DNA of 64,000 nucleotides from Ursus arctos. Its lineage: Eukaryota; Chordata; Mammalia; Carnivora; Ursidae. Within the stretch, counting starts at the first letter, position 1; each line of letters starts with the position of its first letter. Below, piece after piece: positions 36,490 through 48,890 of the stretch. The stretch is from the NCBI RefSeq assembly GCF_023065955.2, contig NW_026622985.1:72281931-72345930 (forward strand), written 5' to 3'. The position numbers were made by a program, and so were the translations under genes. The notes beneath the pieces are model-generated. The model worked only from the letters and a program-made list of their open reading frames with translations, was not told the origin of the DNA and made no database searches.

Positions 36490-36860
36490 GTGAGCAATGC
36501 AGTTCTATTAAACAAAACATATACTTATTTTCTGTTATGTGCTAAGAACTGTAATAGGCGTTAACATATGTCTTGTCCTGGAGAACCTCACAGTTATTGT
36601 AGTTTATAGGTTATTCTAGAAGCTGTACAGAAGCAGCTCAGATTTTATTACAGAAAATCATAACATGGTATTTCATGTATTGTATTGAAGGGTTATAGAA
36701 AGTGTTACAGGGACACAAATAAGAGAGGAGATGAAAGAAAGATTAAATACTCTGAGTTCATTCATAGGCAAGAATAATGTGGGCAATTTTCATGGGGCAA
36801 AAACGGGTTGGATCTCAAATGGTGGATAGAAGTTGAAGAGAAGGTGAATATTTTCCAACA
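36490..36860 (-). mobile_element. Probable L2 LINE 3' end
   Basis: TTATGTGCTAAGAACTGTAA, followed by GGAGAACCTCACAGTTATTG, resembles the reverse complement of the L2 3' end (...GTGCCAGGCACTGTTCTA...). Weak similarity continues to about 36860. Confidence 0.5.
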
Positions 36861-37088
36861 AAGGAATATAATCTATAAAAGGATAGTAAAAGTTAAGCCA
36901 TATTTCAGAGAAGAGAGAACAATCAATTTGTTGATTGCTAAGATATTGTATAAATAAAATACAGGAAGTGATATGAAAATATTAAGTGGCCGTTGCCTTA
37001 ATACCAGATTAAAGAAATTAAAGTTACTGAATGCCACAGGGACAATGCAGGCGATGAGCTGCAGTTACCAGAGAAAGTTACAGTTTTC

Positions 37089-37124
37089 GTATAACATTTT
37101 GTATAACATTTCGTATAACATTCT
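37089..37124. repeat. 12-bp tandem repeat, three units
   Basis: GTATAACATTTT, GTATAACATTTC and GTATAACATTCT follow one another without gaps. Confidence 0.9.
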
Positions 37125-40084
37125 CTGTATACTCCAGTCATATTTTATGATATGTTTCATATAAAATGAAGATGACTATCATGTTATATTTGGTCAGAGT
37201 GGTGTCTGTCACATGTATATACTTACTGTATGTTTCATTAATAAGCTAATATGCCATTTACTCTGCAATGTATAAACAACCCAATACAAAATTTGAATCA
37301 TATAAGAAAACTAAAATTAAAACGAGTTCTCATTGCTACCTCAAACCATTCTGTTTTTAGAACGTCAAAATGTTTTTTATAGATTATCCTGAATGAAAGA
37401 AATAATATTAAAAAATACTTTTCTTAAACACTAAACTCACTTCATTAAGTCCTTAACTCCTAGGACTTTCTGAAGATAACTTGGAAAAACCTTTCAGGCA
37501 GAATCTGAGTTACTTTTCTATCAGCGAAGTTAATAGAGTGTGCCTAGCAACATTATTTTATTGTATTGAATTTCATATACTTAGGTAGAAATATAAAACA
37601 GTCATAGATTTCTGTCATAACTGAAATTGTGATGCAACCAAATGATCCTGACTTGAGTCCAGGAGTAGACATCTAGGTAGGTGTGTGGGTTTGGGTGCAG
37701 GTTTGGCTATGAAAAGTGCAGAAGCAGGGATGAACAACTAGGGCAACAGTGACCTAGCAGAGGTAAATGGAGACACCTCATTTCTAGAGATTAAACCAGA
37801 AAGACTTGATAACTAAAATCCAATTACAATAGACAAAACAGAAGTGTATGATAATTCCCAATTTATCCAACTAGATGAGAACAAACATGTGAGTCTTCAG
37901 AATTTAAATAGCATGCAGCTGACCTATTATTAACATCTAGAATTACAACAACATTCTTATAAAGAAATAAAACGTAGGAAATTAGATAACTAGTGAAAGA
38001 TACTTAGAGATTATTAATTAAAGACACTGTCCCTGGGAGAATAAGGTTCAAGGTCAGAGAGATGCCTGCAACACCACAAACTCAAAAGATGGGTTAGAGA
38101 ATCATTGAGGTAGAACATTTTTTATTACCCATATCTGAGGTTAAACTAGTAGCCCTACTGTAATGTTAATACAAAAATGCCACCTTATTAATGTACCTTC
38201 TCAAAGAGAGTTGCTGTTATAAATATGAGTTAATGTACTCTGCAATATATAGTCTTCAGGAAATATGACTGTGTGCCGTCTGGGAAACAATGCCTCTGTT
38301 ATGTTGTAAAGCTCAAAGAATTTAAGTCTGAATGCTAATTATTGAATGAGATAGAATAAAGTAGGAAATATGAGGCAACCCACAGATTAGCAACTGTGAA
38401 ATGCCATTATCCCTTGGACCAGAGGGATTGTAGAAAAGGTGGTAGCCATATAAGAAGGGGGCATTCTGATGTTAACTGGAGTCATGATAACACTCCTTGC
38501 CACTACTGCCCTCACTTCTGGCAGGAGGGGCAATTAGGGGGTTTTGAGCAATATTGCAGAACATTATTAAGATGCTCAGTTTACATCCAAAATAATTTAA
38601 TGGGTACTAATTGCAAGGGTAGAAATTAATTATTTTATTATGAAAGTATTACTCAAATACTCAAAAACTTAGCTCAGAGTAGAGGAATGCCCGTTTAATA
38701 TTTTTCACTGACCAAATAAATATATTAGTCAACTTTATTTATCTGGGTCAGACTTAATGCACCAGCTAGGCATTAGGTTCAACAAAATTCATTAAAAACA
38801 ATAATTAATTAAAATTTTTGGTTTGACATTGCTTACAATAGTGTCATCATGGTTACAGTAAATTCAGCATAGAAAATAAATCTATAGACTCTATAGAAAA
38901 ACCATAGAAAATAAGTCTTCCCCTTTACCCTACAATCTCCAACCTGCCCAAGATCTGTACATTTTATTTGATAGTATATTCAGGTTTGCTTTTACTTTTG
39001 TTTTGCTTTTTAGAATTAAAAAGAAATGTTTAATTCTAGGTGATTAATAATAGCATCACTCTTTTCCATGATGACATTCATTTTCCCAGTTTATATTGGG
39101 GCTTTTTAAAATCAATCATTTAGGCATCTGTAGCTTCATTTTTCATTAAATTTGTTTGATATTTTGAATTTTGCCATGGAAAGCAGGAAAGTTTGTTTAG
39201 AAAAATAGGGTATTTTATGTGTGATTCAGTTTGCTAGATTTTAGTTACGACTATGCTGGCAAGGACAATTAAATTATTTCAGATTTAAGTTGATGAAAGT
39301 TACTACTTTTTCCTTTAAAAGGACAGAATGCAGAGTACTTTACTTTTCCTTGCCTTTATCAGATCTTTAACAGAGGAATTGCCCATTTCAGGGTTTAAAA
39401 AGCTTCAAAGGATTCCTTACTTTGGATAATTACTTCTTCAAATAAATTTTGCCCACTAATTTCCTTTGGGAATGAACTTGCTCACTTGTCATTCAGTGTA
39501 TTCCTAGAGAATAACTTTGTTGTGTGTCTTCTGACATCCATTTCACTTGTTAATTCTGATAGGAAATGAAGATAACCTTTCCCCTGAGCTACTGACTTGC
39601 TCACATTTCTCCTGCTAGAAATTTCACTTCTTAATACAGTGGTGGTGGTTGTCGTTTTTTTTTTTTTTTTTTATTCCAGTATTTACTTGTCTCATAAATT
39701 ACTACATTAACCTTTGCAATGCACTGAAGTTTCTGATCAATTATTTTACAACAGAAGTGTATTATTTTTTCCCCAGGCAGAATCTTTTTCCTTTAAGAGT
39801 TTTATCTGTCCCTTCTTTCTCCATAGCTTCATTTCTAGAATATCTAGAAATCTGAGCTATTTCTCACTTTATAGGCAAAAAATAGTTACCTATTCGTGTT
39901 TATAAAAACAGCATGGACATAATGTTAATCCCTACTAAAAGCAAATGATATATTAATGATTACCCTAGAAATGTTATTACTTTTTTTCTGCTTTTTCTAC
40001 TCTTAACCTTGAGAAGAGGGCATACCTTTAGCTTTGGTAATCATCTGTATGTCTCACAATTTTCTCTCTTTGTCACATTAAGCT

Positions 40085-40130
40085 GGTGAAAGTGTGAAAG
40101 ATAAAATGGTGAAAGTGTAAAAGATAAAAT
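40085..40130. repeat. 23-bp tandem duplication
   Basis: Two adjacent 23-bp copies (40085-40107, 40108-40130) of GGTGAAAGTGTGAAAGATAA... differ at one base (GTGTG against GTGTA). Confidence 0.9.
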
Positions 40131-40859
40131 GATAAAAGGATTTTATCAGAAAAACACCCTGCAATGGTAAACAATATCAAGGATTTGGTTCACTTTTGCT
40201 AAATAGCAAAGTCACTGCAGACTTTTTAACTTTGTTTCTTTTTCTTTCTTTTTCTTTTGTGTTTTGTTGTTGTTCATTTGCTTTTCTGTTATTTGGTCAT
40301 GCAAATTCAGGTTATTTCAAATTGGAATCCCTTCCTTGATTTTTTTTTTTTTTTTTAATTCTAGAAAAGTGAGTTTTGCTCACCCTGACATAAAGGAAAC
40401 AAAACAAACAAACAAACCACAGATATCCTGTATAAATTTAAGGAATAGAATATGTTTTTCCCACCAAGATTCAGTTTAGTAACAAACACATTGGACTTTC
40501 CTATTCACTACAACAGTTTTTGAGTTTTTTTTAAGGGCTTTGCTTTTATCAGCTGAGTCATGTTATTCAAAATCTTATTTGAAAATTCAACGTAGAGAAT
40601 GAACATTTTCTGCTTTAAAAGTGAGTGTGAGTTTAAACTTCCATCAGTTTTGTGCTTCCCATGGCAGACAGAGGTCTCCTATACCACATAGTGTTCAATG
40701 AAGAAAAGACAAAGGATTCAGAGTTGTCCATTATAGGAAGGTATTCTTTCTGGCAGGAGTACATACACACACTCTCTCTCTCCCTCTCCTCGCAACCCAC
40801 CCCTCTTCTATCTCCATTGGCATACTTCTTTCCAAACACAGCTTTGCAGTGGAGTACAG

Positions 40860-41053
40860 TAAAACACTGGCAACATCAAATGCTGGCAAGGAGAATGTGG
40901 AATAGGAACTCTGATTCATTGCTGGCAAAGATGCAAAATGGTACAACCACTTTAGAAAACAGTTTCATAGTCTCTTACGAAATTAAGCACACTTACCAAA
41001 TGATCCAGCAGTTACTCTCCTTGTTATTCACCTAAATGAATTGAAAACTTAAT

Positions 41054-41092
<39 letters not shown>

Positions 41093-41690
41093 GCAACTAG
41101 ATGCTTATGGCAGCTTTACTCATAATTTCCAAATTTGGAAGCAATGAAGATGCCCTTCAGTAGGTGAATGGACAAACTGGTAAATCCAGACAATGAATAT
41201 TATTCAGATGTAGAAAGAAATGAGCTATCAAGCCCTGGGAAGACATGGACTATTGCTAAGTGAAAGAAGCCAATCTGAAAAGGCTACCTACTGTTTGGTT
41301 CCAAGTATATGACATTCTAGAAAAGTAACAACTCTGGAGACAGTAAAGAGAAAAGTGTCATGGGTAGGAGGGAAGGGAGAGAGAAAGAATCTGAGCACAG
41401 AGGATTTTTAGGGCAGTGTAACTAATCTGTATCACACACGTGGTGGGTACATAGTTTATACATTTCTGGAAACCCATAGAACATACAACTCAAAGAGTGA
41501 ACCCTAATGTAAACTATGGACTTGAGGTGATAATCATGTGTCAATGTAGTATCACTGATTTTAACAAATATGTTGCTGCAATGAGGGATATTGATTGTGG
41601 GGGGATTGTGTGTATATGGAGACAGGAAGTACATGGCAACTCTATACATTCTGCTTAATTATGCTGTGAACTTAAAACTTCTTTAAAATG
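40860..41690 (+). mobile_element. Old L1 3' end (ORF2 C-terminus and 3' UTR)
   Basis: AATGGTACAACCACTTTAGA, CCAAATTTGGAAGCAATGAA, GCTAAGTGAAAGAAGCCAAT, GAACATACAACTCAAAGAGT and GTGTCAATGTAGTATCACTG follow the order of an L1M 3' end. A (CA)n array has grown at 41057-41089. A SINE is inserted just past its right edge. Confidence 0.78.
41057..41089. repeat. (CA)n microsatellite
   Basis: About 16 uninterrupted CA units inside the L1 3' end. Confidence 0.95.
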
Positions 41691-41700
41691 AAGGTTATTA

Positions 41701-41911
41701 GGGGCGCCTGGGTAGTTTAGTCATTAAGCATCTGCCTTCGGCTCAGGGCGTGATCCCGGCGTTCCAGGATTGAGTCCCACATCGGGCTCCTCTGCTGGGA
41801 GCCTGCTTCTTCCTTTCCCACTCCCCTGCTGTGTTCCCTCTCTCATTGGCTGTCTCTCTGTCACATAAATAAATAAAATCTTAAAAAAATAAAAAATAAA
41901 AAAATAAAATA
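41701..41911 (+). mobile_element. tRNA-Lys-derived carnivore SINE, young subfamily
   Basis: The head GGGGCGCCTGGGTAGTTTAG is followed by GCTCAGGGCGTGATCCCGGC, GCCTGCTTCTTCCTTTCCC and a long AAAATA-rich tail. The target-site duplication is AAGGTTATTA (41691-41700 and 41912-41921). Confidence 0.94.
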
Positions 41912-41921
41912 AAGGTTATTA

Positions 41922-43295
41922 ATAAAAATATGTATTCAGTCCATGCCAGAGCATAGCACTTGTTCTTGACCAGTGGTTCTTCTTTTAAAATGGTCAAATA
42001 TAGGAGAGAGCCTTCAGATTTTGTACAAACATGTTGGACATAAGCAACAATTGCAGTCATACCCAGTTTTATACTCTCTTAGATTAGATAAAAGATACTC
42101 ATTAATAACTGATAACTAAAGAGAATTGATCCTGCTGGTTTGAGCCTATACTTACCATTGTTGTGAGACAATTCCCCCTAGTCTTTCTACATGACTTACG
42201 ATAACTTTTATCTCAGACTGTCTTTTCAAATTGAGACAGATTTTCATATCAAATAGCCAAATATAGTGTCTCTCTCCAGGTCAGAGGGAAAATTTGTTTA
42301 CTGACCAGTATCATAACAATAATAGGTCCCTCTGGGATAAAGTCTGGGTAGGTTTGCTGGTAGCATCCTCATATAGTTGGGGGTTTCCTAAGCTCAGGTT
42401 TCCTTAGCAGTGACAAAGACCTCAATGTGCACAGCATTCATATGAGCACAGTCTACATTGCCTTCATGGGACTTGGGGGCAAGGAGGAACTGATGCAAAA
42501 ATGAAGCTCATGCATCCTGCTGTTAAATGAGTACTAATCTGTCTAATTTCATTCGTGCTTATTGTTACCTTACCTGGCCAAATCTATCGAAGTGTGGAGA
42601 GAGAGCTGATCTAGCAACTGCCTGCTGATCAAGGACTTCTTGTCTGCTAGACAACCTTAACTTCAACCACCCATCTTCTTCTCATTTCCCAACACGCATA
42701 CACACACACACACACACACACACATACACCATTCAACTATAAAACTGCATATTTTCCTGTTAAATGCTCTCATTCTTTAACAACTGAATCAGTGATATGT
42801 TTGCATACTATTATAGAAGAAACCTACTATATTTTGTATAATAAAACCACTTTCATTTTTTTAGTTCTCTATATGAGGCAATAAGACATGGCAGTTAGTA
42901 TCCCAATTTTAGGATTGAAAATCCTGAAAATAATTTTTATGCCAATTTATTCAAATTCTCTACATATATCAAATCATTATTGAGTTACATATTTAAACTG
43001 GTGATACCAAGAGGAGTAACACATGCCTCTAGCTCTGAACTGACTTAGAACATAAAGTAGATATTTAAAAAATAAATAAATAGGTAAGGCAAGTACTCCG
43101 CTGCACATTATACATGAATACTGACTGTGAAGATAATATTGATTACATTTTCTAGGGTTACAATGTAGAGAACCAGAGTTAAGCACCACAATATCTTAAT
43201 GATTAAAGCCTAGTGGAAACAGGTAAATTAACTTATTTGGAATAAATGGCTACCACTTGAATGTCAAAGCCTAAAACAATCACACTATTTGTGAT
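41922..43295. other. Unassigned sequence with a CA microsatellite
   Basis: (CA)n lies at 42700-42724. No family or gene was recognised in the remainder. Confidence 0.45.
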
Positions 43296-43437
43296 GGGTA
43301 CTTTATGTGCCAACTTGAGTGGACTAGAGGATGCCCAGATATCCGGTAAAATATTATTTCTAGGTGTGTCTATGAGGGTATTTCTAGAAGAGATTATCAT
43401 TTGAATTATTAGGTTGAATAAAGATCACCTTCAAAAT
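43296..43437 (+). mobile_element. LTR-like repeat, truncated copy
   Basis: TTATGTGCCAACTTGAGTGG, GATGCCCAGATATCCGGTAA and GGTGTGTCTATGAGGGTATT align with the reverse complement of 53820-53943, so this is the same family in the opposite orientation. Only the first 140 bp survive. It is probably a mammalian retrotransposon LTR; the name is uncertain. Confidence 0.65.
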
Positions 43438-44760
43438 AAAATAATTTTTTTATTTTCATTTTCTTGATTTTCATGATTTGGATAATTTGGTTAAATTGTT
43501 TCTTCTATTATTAGTACATGAAAAACAGTTTTTTCTCAGTACTCATGCTGAGGAAGTCATCATGTGCCATAATCATTTTTAGCATCATAGAAGTATTTCC
43601 AGAGCTTAGATCAGCTTTATTACCTATATTAGTCTTAATAAGATTTGTATGTTATCTTTTAGTTAATTTTTCCACATTGGTACTTAAGTGCTGGCAAATA
43701 ATAATTCCTTTACTAGATGCTTTCCTACTGAAATACAAGAAGATGGCATCAGTGATAAATATGGGTGAATCTGACAAAACCTCAAAGTATCTTCACACTG
43801 ACAAGTGTTAAACATTGAAGAGGGTTGCTTGATTTATTTTCGTCATATACTAAGTGTCAAAAAACATATTTCAGGCACAGAAATCTGTTTTTAATTTTTA
43901 ATGCAGCCATATTGATGTTAGTTGGCAGACGTGTCAGGTATAATTATTTGAAGTCATTCCCCCAAAATGTGTGTCTCATTCTACTTAATCTGACTGTCGA
44001 ACAGCTTCTCAGTATACTTTTCACAATGAATTGGTAAGAGCTGTTTTGCATTACATTGTGTACTGATAGATTTTAAGGTTAATGGAATCGATTATCTCAA
44101 TTTCAACAATATAAAATGTCCATTAAAAGGAGGAATTACAAATCTAGTCACAATAGAGTCCTGTATACTTGTAATCTATTTGCATTAAACCTACACTTTG
44201 GGGGACATATTAATATATTGAAAAGAGTCAAAAACAATTTACCAGTGTGATTTGAGTCTATAGCTGATTCAAAATTGTTCAAGAAGAAATTTGAGCATAT
44301 ATATGATATTAGTGATTATTACCGTATCTACCGATGATTTATTGAATAATTAGGAGTCATATTGTTAATGCATATTTTTCTCTGCCCAAAGGCACTGACT
44401 CCACAATAACTGTGGGATAAAATTCACAAACTGCTTATACAGACATCTGAGGCCTTCCGGAGTCAAGCATGGATATGTATAAACAATCTCGTCTTTGTAT
44501 AGTTAGTAGTAAGAGATCTGTATCCCACAATGATCTATTCCTGAACAAGCCAGTGATGTTAATTCCCATAGTGTTTATAGTATTCCCACACTGAATCCAC
44601 GCTAAGCTGTGTATAATGTTCTCTATCTCTTCGTCAATATAAATCCTACCATTCATCTAGATGTCAGGATCATCTTCAGAGTTAGTAAAAAAAAAAATCT
44701 CAACCCTTTTGAGAATCAAAAGGAGTGGATCCAAGATCCTGATGCCAGGATTTAAACTCG
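43438..44760. other. Unassigned AT-rich sequence
   Basis: An open stretch of 97 codons (43518-43811) has no domain or codon-use support. No repeat family was recognised. Confidence 0.4.
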
Positions 44761-44800
44761 TTTTGTTTTGTTTTTGTTTTTGTTTTTGTTTTTGTTTTGT
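44761..44800. repeat. (TTTTG)n / (TTTTTG)n microsatellite
   Basis: Alternating five- and six-base T-G units are visible directly. Confidence 0.93.
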
Positions 44801-47179
44801 AAGTACCATCACTTTATTTCTTTATTTTTTTGTTTAAACAATAAGGAGAATTTATTAATTGCAATATTTTGTGGTATTTGTGTCAGATTTTATTTTTATT
44901 ATTATTTTTTAAGTTTTTATTTAAATTCTAGTGAGTTACCATATAGTATAATATTGGTTTCAGTAAAAAAATTTAGTGATTCATTGCTTACATGTAACAC
45001 CCAGTGCTTATCACAATTGCCCTCCTTAATACCCATCACCCAGTTAGCCAATCCCCTACCCACCTCCCCTCCAGCAACCCTCAGTTTGTTCTCTATAGTT
45101 AAGAGTCTCTTGTAGTTGCCTCACTCTTTTTTTCCTCCCTTCTGCTGTGTTCATCTGTTTTGTTTCTTAAATTCCACATATGAGTGAAATCATATGGTAT
45201 TTGTCCTTCTCTGGCTGACTTATTTTGCTTAGCACAATACATTCTAGCTCCATCCACATTATTGCAAATGGCAAAATTCCATTCTTTTTGATGACTGAGT
45301 ATTATTCCACTGTATATATGTACCACTTCTTTATCCATTCATTAGTCAGTAGACATTTGGGCTCTTTCCATAATTTGACAATTGTTGATAATGCTGTTAT
45401 AAACAATCAGGGTGCATATGCCCCTTCAAATCAGTATTTTTTATCTTTTGGGTAAATACCTAGTAGTGCAATTATTGGGTCATAGGATAGTTCTCTTTTT
45501 AACTTTCTGAGGAACCTCCATACTATTTTCCAGAGTGGTTGCACCAGTCTGCATTCCCACCAACAGTGCAAGAGGGTTCCCCTTTCTCCACATCCTTGCC
45601 AACAGTAGTTGTTTCCTGTGTTACTAATTTAGCCATTCTGACAGGTGAGGCAGTATCTCATAATAGTTTTGATTTATATTTTCCTGATGACCAGTGATGT
45701 TGAACAATTTTCATGTGTCTGTTAGCCATCTGGATGTCTTCTTTGGAAAAATGTCTATTCATATATTCACAGTATAGATCTTTTACCTCTTTGGTTGGGT
45801 TTATTTCTAGGTAGCTAATTGTTTTTGGTGCAGTTGTAAATGAGATCAATTCCTTTATTTATCTTTCTGCTGCTTCATTATTGGTGAATAGAAATGCAAC
45901 AGATTTCTGTATATTGATTTGGTATTCTGCAACTTTGCTGAATTTGCTTATCAGTTCTAGCAACTTTTTGGCAGCATCCTTTAGGTTTTTTATACAGAGT
46001 ATCATGGTGTCTGGGGATAGTGAAAGTATGACTTCTTCCTTGCTAATATCAATACCTTTTATTTCTTTTTGTTGTCTGATTGCTGAGACTGGGACTTCCA
46101 GTACTATGCTAAATAACAGTGGTGAAAGAGGACATCTCTGTCTTGTTCCTGACCTTAAAGGAAAAGAGCTTTTCCCAGTTTTTCCCCATTGAGGAGGCTA
46201 TTAGCTGTGGGTCTTTCATAAATGGCCTTTATGATGTTGAGGTATATTCCCTGTATCCCTACTTTGTTGAGGGTTTTTCTCAAGAATGGATGCTGTAAAT
46301 GTCAATGCCTTTCTGCATCTATTGAGAGAATCACATGGTTCTTATCCTTCCTTTTACTAATGTGGTGTATCACACTGATTGATTTGTGAATATTGAACCA
46401 CGCTTGCAACCCAGGAATAAATCCTACTTGATCATGGTGAATAATTCTCTTAATTTACTGTTGGATCCAATTAGCTAGTATTTTGTTAAGAATTTTTACA
46501 TCCATGCTCATCAGGGATATTAGTTTGTAGTTCCCTCCTTTATTGGGGACTTTCATTTTGAAATCAAGGTAATGCTGGCCTTGTAGAATGAGTTTGGAAG
46601 TTTTCCTTTCATTTCTATTTCTTGAAACAGTTTGAGAAGAATAATTATTAACTCTTCTTTAAATGTTTGGTAAAACTCCCCTGGAAGCCATCTGGCCCTG
46701 GACTCTTGTTTCTTGGGAGACTTTTGATTACTGATTCAGTTTCTTTGCTGGTTATCAGTCTCTTCAGGTTTTCTATTTCTTCCAATTTTAGTTTTGGTAG
46801 TTTATGTTTCTATAAATTAATCCATTTCTTCCAGATTGCCCAATTTTTTGTCATTTTTTTTCCACAATATTCTCTTTTATTGTATTTCTGTGTGTTGGTT
46901 GTGATCTCCTCTCTCATTCATGATTTTATTTTGGTGCTTTCTCTTTTCTTTTTGATCAGTCTGGCTAGGGGTTTATCAATTTTATTAATTCTTTCAATAA
47001 ACCAGTTCCTAGTTTCATTGATCTGATCTACTGTTTCATTGTTATTATTCCTATATCATTTATTTCTGCTCTAATCTTAATTATTTCCCTTCTTTGCTGG
47101 CTTTAGACTTTATTTGCTATTCCTTTTCTAGCTCCTTTATGTGTAAGATTCCATTGTATATTCAAGGCTTCTCTTGCTT

Positions 47180-47384
47180 TTTTATTTTTTTTTTTTAAGA
47201 TTTTATTTATTTATTTGACAGAGAGAGAGGCAGCCAGCGAGAGAGGGAACACAAGCAGGGGAAGTGGGAGAGGAAGAAGCAGGCTCCCAGTGGAGGAGCC
47301 TGATGTAGGGCTCAATCCCAGAACGCCGGGATCACGCCCTGACCCGAAGGCAGACACTTAACGACTGAGCCACCCAGGTGCCCC
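47180..47384 (-). mobile_element. tRNA-Lys-derived carnivore SINE inserted in L1
   Basis: Plus-strand poly(T), AAGATTTTATTTATTTATTT, GAGAGAGGGAACACAAGCAG, CGGGATCACGCCCTGACCC and CCACCCAGGTGCCCC show an antisense young-subfamily SINE. The target-site duplication is 15 of 16 identical (AAGGCTTCTCTTGCTT at 47164-47179, AAGACTTCTCTTGCTT at 47385-47400) and is L1 text, so the SINE is younger than the L1. Confidence 0.95.
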
Positions 47385-47794
47385 AAGACTTCTCTTGCTT
47401 CTTGAGGTAGGTCTGTATTGCTATATACTACCCTTGTATGACTACTTTTGCAGCATCCTAAAGGTTTTTGGGTTGTCACGTTTTCACTTTGTTTTGCCTT
47501 CAAGTATTTTACTATTTATTCTTTAATTTTCTGGTTGATCCAATCATTCATTCTTTAGTAGGATGTTCTTTAACCTCCATGTATTTGGGGTCTTTCCAAA
47601 TTTTTTCTTGTGAATGACTTCAAGTTTTATAGCATTGTGGTTGGAAAATATGCATGGTATGATCTCAATCTTTTTGTACTGGTTGAGGCCTGATTTTTAA
47701 CCTAGTATGTGATCTATTGTGGAGAATGTTCCATGTGCACTAAAAAAGAATGTGTATCCTGTTGCTTTAGGATGAAATGTTCTGAATACATCTG

Positions 47795-48250
47795 TTAAGT
47801 CATCTGGGCCAGTGTATCATTCAAAGCCATTGCTTCCTTGTTGATTTTCTGCTTAAATGATCTGTCTGTTGATATAAGTGGTGTGTTAAGGTCCCCTACT
47901 ATTATTGTATTATTATCAATGAGTTCCTTTATATTTGTTGTTAATTGCTTTTGTATTTGGGTGCTCCCAAGTTGGGAGCATATTTGCAGAGCTTCTTGTT
48001 GGATAGATCCCTTTATTATGATGATATAGTGTCCTTCTTCATCTCTTGTTACAGTCTTTGGTTTAAAATCTAGTTTGTCTGATGTAAGTATGGCTACTCT
48101 GGCTTTCTTTTGACATTCATTGGTATGAGAAATGGTTCTCCATCTTTCAAACTGCAGGTGGTCTAGGTCTAAAATGAGTCTCTTAATGGCAGCATGTCTT
48201 TTTATCCATTCTAATACCCTAGGTCTTTTGATGGGGAGCATATAATTCAT
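47795..48250 (-). pseudogene. L1 ORF2 endonuclease fragment
   Basis: A 151-codon minus-strand open piece corresponds to the APE-like endonuclease of L1 ORF2. Recognisable parts are the segment KKARVAILTSDKLDFK (residues 48-63), the block TVTRDEEGHYIIIIKG (66-81), and NTIIVGDLNTPL (114-125), which carries the Gly-Asp-x-Asn active-site motif. The part of the domain that should carry the earlier catalytic glutamate (before residue 48) is replaced by unrelated residues, and a short piece after residue 88 is altered. The piece cannot be an active nuclease. The continuation into reverse transcriptase is out of frame. Confidence 0.8.
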
Positions 48251-48490
48251 TTACATTCAGAATGGTTATTGATAGATCTGAATTTAGTGCCATTGTATTA
48301 CCTGTTAAATTGTTGTTTTTGGAGATTTTCTCTGTTTCTTTCTAGCCTTTGTTGCTTTTAGTCTTTCTTTCCCACTCAAAGAGTCCCCTTTAATATTTCA
48401 TGCAGGGCTGGTTTAGTGGTCACAAACTCCTTTAGTTTTTGTTTGTGTGGGAAACTCTTTATCTCTTCTTATATTCTGGACGATAGCAGG

Positions 48491-48555
48491 GCTTCAACTC
48501 TTATTATTTTATTCTTCTCACCTCCTAATCCCTTGTTGCCATTGTAGAAGCAAGT
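48491..48555. other. Short flank between L1 and LTR
   Basis: AT-rich text with TTATTATTTTATT, possibly the right-hand L1 target region; no exact match to the left flank could be fixed. Confidence 0.3.
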
Positions 48556-48890
48556 TGCCATGTTGTGTGCCGCTGTATAGAGAGGGTCACATGGTAAGAA
48601 ACTGAGGGCAATCTGCATGATATCCAGCAAGAAACTATGACCCTGAGTCTACACACCTGCTGGAACTGAATGCTGTAGAACAGTATGAGCCTGGAAGGCA
48701 TCTTTGTCCAGTAGAGCTTCTAGGAGAACCTGGCTTTGGATGACACCTTGATTACAGTGTTTTAGGTAATCCAGCTAAGACTTGCATGGACTCCACACTC
48801 AAAAGCACTATGAAATAGAAAGCTGTGAAATAGTTTTAAGCCACTAAATTTAGTATAATATTGGTATACAGCAATAGATAACCTATGTAG
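48556..48890 (+). mobile_element. MLT1-type (MaLR) LTR, 3' part
   Basis: GGTCACATGGTAAGAAACTG, GGATGACACCTTGATTACAG, AGTTTTAAGCCACTAAATTT and CAGCAATAGATAACCTATG occur in the order of the 3' half of MLT1 LTRs, ending like the consensus ...GCAATAGATAACTAATACA. The 5' half is missing, perhaps removed when the neighbouring L1 inserted or by a later deletion. Confidence 0.72.

Larger units (their letters stand above)
36861..40859. other. Unassigned sequence, about 4 kb
   Basis: The only simple features are a 12-bp tandem (GTATAACATTTT type, three units, 37089-37124), a T-tract near 39656-39672, a TTTC-rich run near 40235-40258, a perfectly placed 23-bp tandem duplication at 40085-40130 (one internal difference), and a CT-rich run near 40770-40790. 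The block 38350-38640 is less AT-rich and may be an old LTR, but I do not recognise it. No gene signal. Confidence 0.4.
44893..48490 (-). mobile_element. Carnivore L1, antisense, 5'-truncated, about 3.4 kb
   Basis: The left end is the complement of the carnivore L1 3' UTR (TTTTTATTTAAATTCTAGTG, CACCTCCCCTCCAGCAACCC). It is followed by the ORF2 C-terminus, the reverse transcriptase region and the endonuclease region near 47800-48250. It stops just upstream of ORF2 near 48490. It is the least decayed L1 in the window, although ORF2 is still broken by many stops and indels and parts are shortened. The plus strand shows incidental open stretches such as 46667-47026 that are shadows. A SINE sits inside it at 47180-47384. 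No clear target-site duplication was found. Confidence 0.88.

Noticed and set aside
38396..38629. 77-codon frame in a less AT-rich block, with several cysteines and histidines
   Set aside because: The Cys/His spacing does not form a recognised zinc-finger pattern, and the block looks more like an old unnamed repeat. No flanking exon signals.
40652..41035. 127-codon open stretch on the plus strand
   Set aside because: Its second half is the sense text of a degenerate L1 ORF2 end and its first half crosses a CT-rich run. The opposite strand is equally open.
46667..47026. 119-codon hydrophobic open stretch resembling a membrane protein
   Set aside because: It is the complement of L1 ORF2. T-rich antisense L1 text gives Leu/Phe/Ile-rich frames by chance.
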